NCBI GenBank assembly: GCA_964534845.1
Contig: CAZHPV010000105.1
Location: 1 to 5,206, forward strand
DNA: 5,206 nucleotides
Direction: 5' to 3'
Origin: CALCKU01 sp964534845
GTDB lineage: Bacteria; Pseudomonadota; Alphaproteobacteria; Caulobacterales; Maricaulaceae
A program made the position numbers and the translations under genes. The notes under the pieces are model-generated. The model worked only from the letters and a program-made list of their open reading frames with translations, was not told where the DNA came from and did not search any database. How positions within the stretch are numbered: position 1 is the stretch's first letter; the number at the start of each line of letters is the position of its first letter. This document shows positions 1 to 4,908 of this stretch, one piece after another.

Positions 1-52
1 CAACAGGATTATGCGTCGTGGCATTATTGCCTAATTCTAAAAAATGTGTAGC

Positions 53-58
53 TATAAT
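53..58 (+). promoter_or_regulatory. Possible -10 box (TATAAT) upstream of the NDUFA12-like gene
   Basis: A perfect TATAAT lies in an AT-rich stretch about 110 bp upstream of the first gene. The best -35 candidate, TTGCCT at 27-32, is 20 bp away, longer than the optimal 17, so the assignment is weak. Between this box and the gene lies a 6-bp inverted repeat (CCACAT at 103-108, ATGTGG at 122-127) that could be an operator or leader hairpin. Bases 1-170 otherwise hold no callable gene. A reading frame open from the left edge to a TAA at 32-34 is too short to assign. Confidence 0.3.
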
Positions 59-170
59 TTATACTAAGATTATACCAAAACTGTAAAATTGCCTTAAAAC
101 GACCACATAGCGACTTTACCAATGTGGAGAGTCGGGCCATAAGGACTTGAATTTAACTCAGGTGAGCGAA

Positions 171-566
171 ATGGATTTTATCAAACGCATTTTCACGTGG
201 TGGAACGGGGCGACTTTTGGCACGCTTCTGGCCGTGCGCAAAGGTGAAAAAATCGCGACAGATGAATTCGGCAATACTTATTATGAGCAGCGAGGTGAGG
301 GCTATGATGGACGCAAGCGCCGCTGGGTGACATATAAGGGCTATGCTGATGCATCGCGTATTCCGCCTGAATGGCATGGTTGGCTACACCATACCTATGC
401 TGACCCACCCACTATAACGCCTTTGAAGCGGCAGTCATGGGAAAAAGACCATCAACCAAACCTTACAGGGACCGTTTATGCTTATAAGCCTAAGGGCAGT
501 CTTGACCGAGGCGGCGTGCGCGAAAAAACATCGAGTGATTATGAGGCTTGGAAGCCAAATGGCTAA
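171..566 (+). CDS. NADH:ubiquinone oxidoreductase 17.2 kDa accessory subunit (NDUFA12 family)
   Basis: Predicted accessory subunit of respiratory complex I, of the family found in mitochondria (NDUFA12/B17.2) and Alphaproteobacteria. It is expected on the cytoplasmic peripheral arm of the complex, with a structural or assembly role and no catalytic one. The 131-aa product has the family pattern: an N-terminal TWWNG (residues 9-13), DEFGNTYYE (31-39), RRWVTYKG (50-57), the signature SRIPPEWHGWLH (62-73), then QPNLTGT (95-101), PKGSL (107-111) and a terminal YEAWKP (124-129). The length is normal for the family. I chose ATG 171 because AGGTGA sits 5 nt upstream. The in-frame TTG at 147 has AAGGA only 1 nt before it. 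The gene overlaps the next one by 8 bp, which suggests coupled translation. Confidence 0.93.
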   Translation: MDFIKRIFTWWNGATFGTLLAVRKGEKIATDEFGNTYYEQRGEGYDGRKRRWVTYKGYADASRIPPEWHGWLHHTYADPPTITPLKRQSWEKDHQPNLTGTVYAYKPKGSLDRGGVREKTSSDYEAWKPNG

Positions 567-1032
567 GATGCCGCAATATATAGGGATGCGTTTTCCCTTA
601 CTGGCAATTTTAGCGTTTGGCTTGTCTATGCCGGTCGCTGCCGAAAATCTTGTTGGTACGTCGGTCAAGCTAAGAGCCCTTGATAAGGTAACAGCGACGA
701 CAGAGGACTTTACCGTAAATTTAGGTGAGAGCCTTGAATATGGATCTTTGCGGGTTGATGTTAAGCACTGCGAAAAAAAACCACCTGAAGACATACCGGA
801 AACATTTGCGTTTTTGCAAATTTTTGAAGCCCAATCAGACGGGAAGGGCACTTCTGCCCAACAGGAGAAGGTATTTTCAGGCTGGATGCTCGCGTCTAGG
901 CCCGCCATTTCGGCATTGGATCATCCTGTTTATGATATATGGGTGCTTGGCTGTAATGTGCCGAAAGTCGAGCCTGCTGCTGACCTCACTTCCGATCTGG
1001 ACCAAAGCGGAACACCCAAGCTTAGGCCTTAG
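559..1032 (+). CDS. DUF2155 family exported protein
   Basis: Conserved alphaproteobacterial protein of unknown biochemical function, predicted to be exported to the periplasm. The 157-aa product starts with a hydrophobic signal segment (about residues 11-27) ending in VAA, with likely cleavage after A28. The DUF2155 domain covers about residues 36-133: KLRALDKVTATTEDF, VNLGESLEYGSLRVDVKHC, PPEDIPETFAFLQI, VFSGWMLAS and HPVYDIWVLGC. The only two cysteines, C71 and C132, bracket the domain and could form a disulfide after export. That is an inference. ATG 559 is favoured because GGAAG lies 4 nt upstream and the start overlaps the end of the preceding gene. ATG 568 and ATG 586 are alternatives, and 586 would leave a shorter signal peptide. 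The order NDUFA12-DUF2155-aat recurs in Alphaproteobacteria. A link to complex I biology is only suggested by this neighbourhood. Confidence 0.9.
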   Translation: MAKMPQYIGMRFPLLAILAFGLSMPVAAENLVGTSVKLRALDKVTATTEDFTVNLGESLEYGSLRVDVKHCEKKPPEDIPETFAFLQIFEAQSDGKGTSAQQEKVFSGWMLASRPAISALDHPVYDIWVLGCNVPKVEPAADLTSDLDQSGTPKLRP

Positions 1033-1645
1033 GGTTTTCTGTTTCGGATTTTGGGTTAAACTGCGCGTCCCGCGCAATAGCCTCATTTAACTTTTCGTGA
1101 TATTCTGCGCGGGTGATTTCCACTGCGCCCATAGTTTCGAGGTGATCGGTAATATATTGCGTATCCAATAATGTATAACCACCTTTATTAAGACGTTCGA
1201 CAAGTTTTACGAGCGCCACTTTAGATGCATTGGTCCGGCGCGAAAACATGCTTTCTCCAAAGAAAGCGGCACCAATGGATACGCCGTAAAGCCCTCCGAC
1301 CAAATACTCGTCTTCCCATATTTCGACTGAGTGGGCATTGCCTTGATCAAATAGCTGTCCGTACAGATATTTAATGCCTTCATTTATCCATGTGTTTTCC
1401 CGGTCAGGCGCGCTCTCGGCACATAGGGCCATGACCTCTCGAAAGGCTACATCAAAACTTACAGTGAAAGTCATGTTTTTAATAAATTTTTTTAACGACC
1501 GAGATATGTGTAAGCCATCAAGGGGGATGATGCCGCGCATGTCAGGGTCAAATAAATATAAATGCGGATCGTCCTGACTTTTCGCCATAGGGAATAGGCC
1601 ATTTTGGTAGCAATCAAGCAGTTCTTTAACGCCAAATTGGCTCAT
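1022..1645 (-). CDS. aat: Leucyl/phenylalanyl-tRNA--protein transferase
   Basis: Cytoplasmic enzyme of the bacterial N-degron pathway. It transfers leucine or phenylalanine from aminoacyl-tRNA to proteins with N-terminal Arg or Lys, marking them for ClpS-ClpAP degradation. The 207-aa sequence shows the family landmarks: YQNGLFPMA (13-21), W86-I-N, HSVEIWEDEYLVGGLYG (105-121), FFGESMFS (128-135), ASKVALVKLV (140-149) and LLDTQYITDHLETMGA (159-174). It is shorter than the E. coli enzyme (about 234 aa), mainly at the N-terminus, as is common in Alphaproteobacteria. ATG 1645 is preceded by only a weak GGAT, at about 6 nt. The 3' end overlaps the convergent DUF2155 gene by 11 bp. The integrase gene ends 46 bp upstream on the same strand with no terminator between, so aat may be read from the integrase transcript. 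Confidence 0.95.
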   Translation of the reverse strand: MSQFGVKELLDCYQNGLFPMAKSQDDPHLYLFDPDMRGIIPLDGLHISRSLKKFIKNMTFTVSFDVAFREVMALCAESAPDRENTWINEGIKYLYGQLFDQGNAHSVEIWEDEYLVGGLYGVSIGAAFFGESMFSRRTNASKVALVKLVERLNKGGYTLLDTQYITDHLETMGAVEITRAEYHEKLNEAIARDAQFNPKSETENPKA

Positions 1646-1691
1646 GATTTAATCCGGCAATCCTATCGTCGCAACAAGGTTGAACTCTATA

Positions 1692-2792
1692 CTATATATT
1701 ACCCATTTTTTCAGCAATATCTTTGGCCAGCTCCATCAGTTCCCGGTGATCATAGCGATTTGTGGTATCAATTGATTTATGGCCTAGTGTGCGTTTGGCA
1801 AAGTTTATATCACCGCCGGCACGCAGATAATTTGTTGCAAAAGTCGCGCGAAACGTATGGTTGGTAATCCGGGTTGTTTTCGTATCTATTCCGCTTTCCT
1901 CGGCTCTTCTTATCAGCATTTTACGGGTGGCATTGCGGGTAATAGCCTGCCCTGAGAGGCGCCCACCCTTAAAGATGCGTTGGAACAAAAAGTCAGCAGG
2001 GGAAAGGGCGCAATGTTCGATATGGGCGTCTATATAGGTCAAGCATTCGGGAATGACCGGTACAAGGCGTTCTTCCTGTCCTTTTTCTTTGACCGCGAGA
2101 ACAGCGTAACCGTCCTTTAGCCGTGTAAGATCAGAGACACGACAGCCGAGCAGGGCACTAATGCGCAATCCCGTATAGGATAGGGTGGCAATAAGGCATT
2201 TATCGCGCGAGGCCTGCGTATTAAGCGATTTTAGTTCTCCAATGCTATCAAGCATTCTTTTGACGTCCTCCATTGTGACGGGCTGTGTGTAGCCATATTC
2301 CGGTGTGCGGGATTTAATAGCGATACGGCGCGTTGGATCGCTGTCTATTATTTCGTGCTCTACATACCATTTCATAAGACGTTTGACGGTTGAGAACATA
2401 GCTGTTGGGTCTGGTTCGCGCGAGCGGTCTTCTTTTTTATTCCGTGCCTTGTAGAGGTCTATATAATCCTGACAATGCTCATGCTCAATTTGATCTAGGG
2501 CCAAACTTTGTTGCGACATATAATAAAGAAATCCACGTAGGAAATAATAATAGGTTTTGGCCGTTTCCGGTGAAGAATTGGCTATATTACGCAAAAACGT
2601 TTCAAAGAGTTTATAGGCGGCCTGATTGTCGTCAAACAGGGTGATGCGGTCTTTACCGTTATGACCAAAACCATCCAGCTTCATTGTAAACCCCAGACTA
2701 TTCCTTTGACTAGCCATTGGGTTGTTCTTAGGTGCTGTGATGTTCGTATTCGCCTTTTGCGGCTCTTTCTTTGGTGCTATGAGCTGTTTCAT
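1692..2792 (-). CDS. Tyrosine recombinase / phage-type integrase
   Basis: Site-specific recombinase expected to cut and rejoin DNA through a covalent 3'-phosphotyrosine. The 366-aa product carries the full catalytic set: R210 in TGLRISALLGCRVSDL, a beta-hairpin lysine (K235 or K237, VKEKG), H312 and R315 in NHTFRATFATNYL, H338 in LGHKSIDTTNRY, and nucleophile Y347. A SAM-like core-binding domain spans about residues 52-155. Before it lies an unusually long, basic tail rich in K, Q, N and P (1-45), which may bind arm sites or simply be disordered. The start is supported by AAGGGG 5 nt before ATG 2792. The gene is complete and lacks the features that would make it an IntI integron integrase. 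XerC/D is unlikely given its length and tail. Its position beside aat, where relatives often have accBC, suggests it arrived with a mobile segment. The element type and target cannot be read from this window. Confidence 0.93.
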   Translation of the reverse strand: MKQLIAPKKEPQKANTNITAPKNNPMASQRNSLGFTMKLDGFGHNGKDRITLFDDNQAAYKLFETFLRNIANSSPETAKTYYYFLRGFLYYMSQQSLALDQIEHEHCQDYIDLYKARNKKEDRSREPDPTAMFSTVKRLMKWYVEHEIIDSDPTRRIAIKSRTPEYGYTQPVTMEDVKRMLDSIGELKSLNTQASRDKCLIATLSYTGLRISALLGCRVSDLTRLKDGYAVLAVKEKGQEERLVPVIPECLTYIDAHIEHCALSPADFLFQRIFKGGRLSGQAITRNATRKMLIRRAEESGIDTKTTRITNHTFRATFATNYLRAGGDINFAKRTLGHKSIDTTNRYDHRELMELAKDIAEKMGNI

Positions 2793-2805
2793 TAAGGCCC
2801 CTTAA
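2792..2805 (-). promoter_or_regulatory. Integrase ribosome binding site inside a short inverted repeat
   Basis: On the minus strand AAGGGG (plus 2798-2803) stands 5 nt before the integrase ATG. It lies inside TTAAGG-CC-CCTTAA (2792-2805), a perfect 6-bp inverted repeat with a 2-nt centre. In RNA such a tight loop would be strained, so a DNA-level operator or coincidence is more likely than sequestration of the ribosome site. The Shine-Dalgarno itself is well supported. Confidence 0.55.
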
Positions 2806-2810
2806 GGCTA

Positions 2811-2842
2811 TTAGAACCCTAAACTGACATTTAGAGTACTAA
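2811..2842. repeat. Two TTAG-N4-CTAA dyads, 20 bp apart
   Basis: TTAG-AACC-CTAA (2811-2822) and TTAG-AGTA-CTAA (2831-2842) are identical in both half-sites, differ in all but one spacer position, and begin exactly 20 bp apart, about two turns of B-DNA. They lie between the possible integrase -10 and its ribosome binding site. This geometry suits a dimeric repressor binding cooperatively to control the integrase, or accessory sites for a recombination-directionality protein. The sites are seen directly and their role is inferred. Confidence 0.4.
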
Positions 2843-2844
2843 TA

Positions 2845-2877
2845 TTTCGTTATAAAACAGACGAAAATGGGGAAATT
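2845..2877 (-). promoter_or_regulatory. Possible integrase promoter overlapped by an inverted repeat
   Basis: Read leftwards, TATAAC (plus 2849-2854) is a fair -10 for the integrase. The -35 region around 2872-2877 (AATTTC) is poor, so an activator may be needed or the assignment may be wrong. The inverted repeat TTTCGT-N10-ACGAAA (2845-2866) covers the -10 and could be an operator. Transcription from here would give a leader of about 50 nt containing the two TTAG-N4-CTAA dyads. Confidence 0.25.
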
Positions 2878-2912
2878 AATTACGATTAGCATCAAATACG
2901 ATGGCGTGTGTA

Positions 2913-2953
2913 CCGTAACCAGAGAGCACCAGCTTGGTGCGCTCTAGTTACGG
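2913..2953. other. Long near-perfect hairpin between integrase and regulator
   Basis: Two 19-nt arms (2913-2931 and 2935-2953) pair at 17 of 19 positions around a 3-nt loop (GCT). The outer paired block is CCGTAAC/GTTACGG, then one mismatch, AGAG/CTCT, one mismatch, and the inner GCACCA/TGGTGC. This is by far the strongest inverted repeat in the window. It is not followed by a T-run on either strand, so it is not an ordinary intrinsic terminator. The symmetry would suit the crossover site of the adjacent tyrosine recombinase (imperfect inverted arms around a short overlap), a single-strand DNA structure, or a small structured RNA. None of these is proven. It lies 120 bp upstream of the integrase start. 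Confidence 0.6.
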
Positions 2954-2992
2954 GGGGTTGCGCCCCGTTTGATTGTGTATAACTGCGCCCCG
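2951..2992. repeat. GC hairpin plus duplicated TGCGCCCCG
   Basis: CGGGG (2951-2955) pairs with CCCCG (2963-2967) around a 7-nt loop. This overlaps the last three bases of the long hairpin's right arm, so the two structures compete. TGCGCCCCG occurs at 2959-2967 and again at 2984-2992, 25 bp apart, and either copy could pair with the G6 run at 2952-2957. Only TTTGATTG follows the first hairpin, so as a plus-strand terminator it would be weak. Confidence 0.45.
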
Positions 2993-3010
2993 AAAAAAAT
3001 AGATAACTTG

Positions 3011-3041
3011 TTGTTTCACAAAGGAAACTACCATATGGTAG
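3011..3041 (+). promoter_or_regulatory. Possible promoter of the LuxR-type gene with palindromic operator
   Basis: TTGTTT (3011-3016) and TATGGT (3034-3039) are separated by 17 bp and form a plausible sigma-70-like promoter for the rightward regulator. The -10 lies inside a perfect 14-bp palindrome, CTACCATATGGTAG (3028-3041). A protein bound there would block the promoter, so autorepression by the regulator downstream is an attractive reading. The half-site CTACCA resembles those of lux/las boxes, but those have CT-N12-AG and this one has CT-N10-AG. Confidence 0.4.
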
Positions 3042-3094
3042 CTAAACATAAAAAACTCTACTTTATTGGGTTGCGAAGTGACGCGCATACATGA
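3035..3094 (+). CDS. Possible 19-aa leader peptide upstream of the regulator
   Basis: ATG 3035 has a better ribosome site than the regulator itself: AAAGGA lies about 9 nt upstream. It opens a short frame encoding MVAKHKKLYFIGLRSDAHT and stopping at TGA 3092-3094, 16 nt before the regulator ATG. It could be a leader peptide whose translation controls the downstream start, or a chance frame. If transcription began at the proposed -10 (3034-3039) the RNA would start after this ATG. So the leader and that promoter cannot both be right unless another promoter lies upstream. Confidence 0.22.
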   Translation: MVAKHKKLYFIGLRSDAHT

Positions 3095-3110
3095 AAACGC
3101 TTGGGGGCGT

Positions 3111-4157
3111 ATGGAGCAAAATCTGTCGAAAGCGGCGGAGGATGCTTTGTATTGGGAGGATGTTTGTAACGATATTGTAGAAATTTTAGGAGCCGAAGGC
3201 GTTATTCTCGTCCCTACAAACCCGAATTTTCGGGGTCAGTGGATGTCTTGCTCCAGTTTTTTAAAGACGACATTAGAAGAATATCTTGTCGGCGGGTGGC
3301 ATTTGAAGGATCCGCGCGAAAAGGTCACGTCTTTAATGCTCCAAAACGGCATTGCAACGGATTGTGATGTTTTCCCTGATCGTACTAAAAAATACGAAAT
3401 CCCCTTTTATAAAAGCTTTCTGTGCAAATATAATTTCGGCATGTTAACGGCCCTCAAAATAATAACCCCAAATGGTTATTGGGGCGTAATGGTGCATTTT
3501 GCGAACGACCATCCCGGGATTGATGATGAACAAATATCAAAACTTGAAAAATTACGGCCTTTATTAGAAAATGCTGCTGTCGAGGCCTATGAAAAGGCGC
3601 TTTCACGCCTAGCAGAATTTGCTAAATTTTTTGACGCAACAGACTCTGAAATTTTCATTCTGGACGCGCACGGGTCTCAAACTTTACGTATGGATAAATT
3701 CGGTGAATTGATAGCTGCAAATGGGGTTGATCGTCTGTTGCCGTCTAGCATTAGCGAGAGCTTAAAGGATGAGCTCGCGGAACTATGTTCAAGTGATCCA
3801 ACTCTGTCATTAAGTAAGGCCTATCATTTTTATGAAAAGGCTGAAAGTGTAACAGTTTTAGTGGTCCAGGCCCCTACTGCATTGCGGCATTATTTCATGC
3901 CGTTTAAAGTCTGTGCAATACGGACGCGGTGCAGCAAAGATCAGACCATCCAGCATAATAAGCTAAGAAAAGAATTTAGTTTAACAGATTCAGAAATTTC
4001 GACTATTGAGTTGTTAGCGTCAGGTAGGACCCCTCAAGCCATATCAGAAGTCTTGGGCATTAAAACCACAAGTGTCAGACAACGCCTAAAAGGCATATTT
4101 GAAAAGACATTTGTAAACAGCCAGATTGAGCTCGCCGCCTTTTATAATAACCTTTGA
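3111..4157 (+). CDS. LuxR-family transcriptional regulator (C-terminal helix-turn-helix)
   Basis: Predicted DNA-binding regulator of 348 aa. The C-terminus (about 288-345) is a LuxR/GerE-type helix-turn-helix: FSLTDSEISTIELLASG, the recognition region ISEVLGIKTTSVRQRLKGIFEKT, then SQIELAAF. The N-terminal part (about 10-165) looks like a GAF-like or autoinducer-domain-like sensor, with YWED near the start and EEYLVGGWHLKDPRE (57-70). The D67-P68 pair recalls autoinducer-binding domains, but I cannot show the other invariant residues, so acyl-homoserine-lactone binding is not claimed. Residues 170-270 form a second unassigned region. No phospho-receiver domain or membrane segment is evident. 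ATG 3111 has G5 three nt upstream, close but usable. TTG 3066 and GTG 3078 are in-frame alternatives without good ribosome sites. The gene ends in a TGATG overlap with a small ORF and lies upstream of a membrane protein it may control. Confidence 0.85.
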   Translation: MEQNLSKAAEDALYWEDVCNDIVEILGAEGVILVPTNPNFRGQWMSCSSFLKTTLEEYLVGGWHLKDPREKVTSLMLQNGIATDCDVFPDRTKKYEIPFYKSFLCKYNFGMLTALKIITPNGYWGVMVHFANDHPGIDDEQISKLEKLRPLLENAAVEAYEKALSRLAEFAKFFDATDSEIFILDAHGSQTLRMDKFGELIAANGVDRLLPSSISESLKDELAELCSSDPTLSLSKAYHFYEKAESVTVLVVQAPTALRHYFMPFKVCAIRTRCSKDQTIQHNKLRKEFSLTDSEISTIELLASGRTPQAISEVLGIKTTSVRQRLKGIFEKTFVNSQIELAAFYNNL

Positions 4158-4339
4158 TGTCATGGGCGGCTTTTGGTAACCTATGGGTGCTAAAAAGCCT
4201 TGACCTCTCAGGAGGTATCGGGCGCGAAATAAATGCGAATAGTCCCCTTACGGGGGTTGACTTAGCAAAAGAAAGGTCAACGGGTGCGCACAAGTTATAC
4301 GAAAGCAAGGTTTTTTCGCCCTATTACAGAAGGCGATAA
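4157..4339 (+). CDS. Possible 60-aa ORF coupled to the regulator stop; may be a broken gene
   Basis: The ATG shares bases with the regulator's stop (TGATG at 4155-4159), a common arrangement for translational coupling. The frame runs 60 codons and overlaps the next gene by 56 bp in another frame. The product is basic at the end (YYRRR), has no membrane segment, and matches no family I recognise. A perfect AGGAGG (4210-4215) lies inside it with no start codon at useful distance. It could be a real small gene, a chance frame, or the original 5' part of the following membrane-protein gene separated by a frameshift. A long overlap between two small same-strand ORFs makes the first possibility the least comfortable. 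Confidence 0.25.
   Translation: MSWAAFGNLWVLKSLDLSGGIGREINANSPLTGVDLAKERSTGAHKLYESKVFSPYYRRR
4203..4281 (+). promoter_or_regulatory. Hairpins around ribosome sites before the membrane-protein gene
   Basis: Three small inverted repeats lie in a row. ACCTC-TCAG-GAGGT (4203-4216) pairs a consensus AGGAGG with its own complement. CCCC-TTAC-GGGG (4244-4255) is a 4-bp stem. GTTGAC (4256-4261) and GTCAAC (4276-4281) flank a 14-nt loop containing most of the AAAGG (4272-4276) that serves GTG 4284. Together they could modulate translation of the membrane protein. The pairings are visible; the regulation is inferred. Confidence 0.28.
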
Positions 4340-4841
4340 CATAGGTTTATGGGAATCAGGACAGACATTTAGCTTCTTTGAAAATTACAACAAAACTGGC
4401 AATGAAATCATTGTTCAAGAGGGTGACTTATCAAACGGTGCTGATGTGCCTCCGCCGTGGACTATATTTTTACTGTCCTTAGCTGTCTGTATACTGTTGT
4501 CATGGTTGTTTGGGCCTTTCCGTATTAGCACCCATTTGTGGGTTTCGTTCAGCCTCGCTCTTACTACAGCTTGGCTTTTACCACGCGTTCACGCGGAATA
4601 CATCGAGGCCGTATTTATTCATGATGTAGGCCTTAAAAGTCATCGTCATTTGTCACGTGCAATCATTGATAAAATATTTTTTAGAGCTTTGAGCGTAACT
4701 ACAAAGCATCGGTTGGACACCGACCTTGGCAAGGGTAGTTGGCGGTTGCTGAGGCCTTATGTGCTTTATTTCGGCGTGGCGGCATTTGGTATTGTGAAAG
4801 AGCAGTTTGGTTATTTTAAACCTCAGAGTCCGCGAAAATGA
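4284..4841 (+). CDS. Small integral membrane protein, family not recognised
   Basis: I do not recognise this 185-aa product. Residues 1-56 are soluble and polar. Hydrophobic segments follow at about 59-77 (WTIFLLSLAVCILLSWLFG) and 84-101 (HLWVSFSLALTTAWLLP), with a weaker one at 155-172 (LRPYVLYFGVAAFGIV). Between the second and third lies a basic, His-rich stretch (GLKSHRHLSRAI, KHRLDTDLGKG), so two or three membrane passes are likely. There is no signal-peptide cleavage site and no obvious catalytic motif. GTG 4284 has AAAGG 7 nt upstream and is the only good start in frame, since the protein has no internal Met. The gene follows the LuxR-type regulator by 126 bp on the same strand, with a possible 60-aa ORF bridging them, and may be co-transcribed. 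Codon use is AT-leaning, like the regulator. The 3' end lies 67 bp before the 3' end of a convergent tRNA. Confidence 0.72.
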   Translation: MRTSYTKARFFRPITEGDNIGLWESGQTFSFFENYNKTGNEIIVQEGDLSNGADVPPPWTIFLLSLAVCILLSWLFGPFRISTHLWVSFSLALTTAWLLPRVHAEYIEAVFIHDVGLKSHRHLSRAIIDKIFFRALSVTTKHRLDTDLGKGSWRLLRPYVLYFGVAAFGIVKEQFGYFKPQSPRK

Positions 4842-4908
4842 CCGATAAGAATAAAGAGATTGGCATACCGCTCCCGACATGTCCCTTAAGGCTTTTGAGC
4901 TAAACCGC

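Noticed and set aside
1..34. C-terminus of a gene entering from the left edge
   Set aside because: The frame gives only about 10 codons before TAA with no recognisable ending.
435..908. 157-codon minus-strand ORF opposite the NDUFA12 and DUF2155 genes
   Set aside because: Shadow of two well-supported conserved genes. No ribosome site and no recognisable domain.
2913..2953. attC site of an integron
   Set aside because: The outer arms CCGTAAC/GTTACGG share AAC/GTT with attC but fail the RYYYAAC/GTTRRRY consensus, no cassette array is present, and the recombinase does not look like IntI.
2951..2975. Intrinsic terminator on the plus strand
   Set aside because: The GC stem is followed by TTTGATTG, not a T-run, and no plus-strand gene ends upstream of it.
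3461..3484. Two overlapping hairpins (AATAACC/GGTTATT and CCCCAA/TTGGGG) inside the regulator gene
   Set aside because: They lie within coding sequence of a continuous domain, and short stems of this size are common. No regulatory context.
4653..4880. 75-codon minus-strand ORF opposite the membrane-protein gene
   Set aside because: Overlaps the plus-strand gene almost wholly, no family features, low-complexity composition.
2799..4893. 11-bp direct repeat CCCTTAAGGCT at 2799-2809 and 4883-4893 as possible att sites
   Set aside because: Several exact 11-mers are expected by chance in a 5.2 kb window, the core CCTTAAGG is self-complementary, and neither copy lies inside the tRNA.
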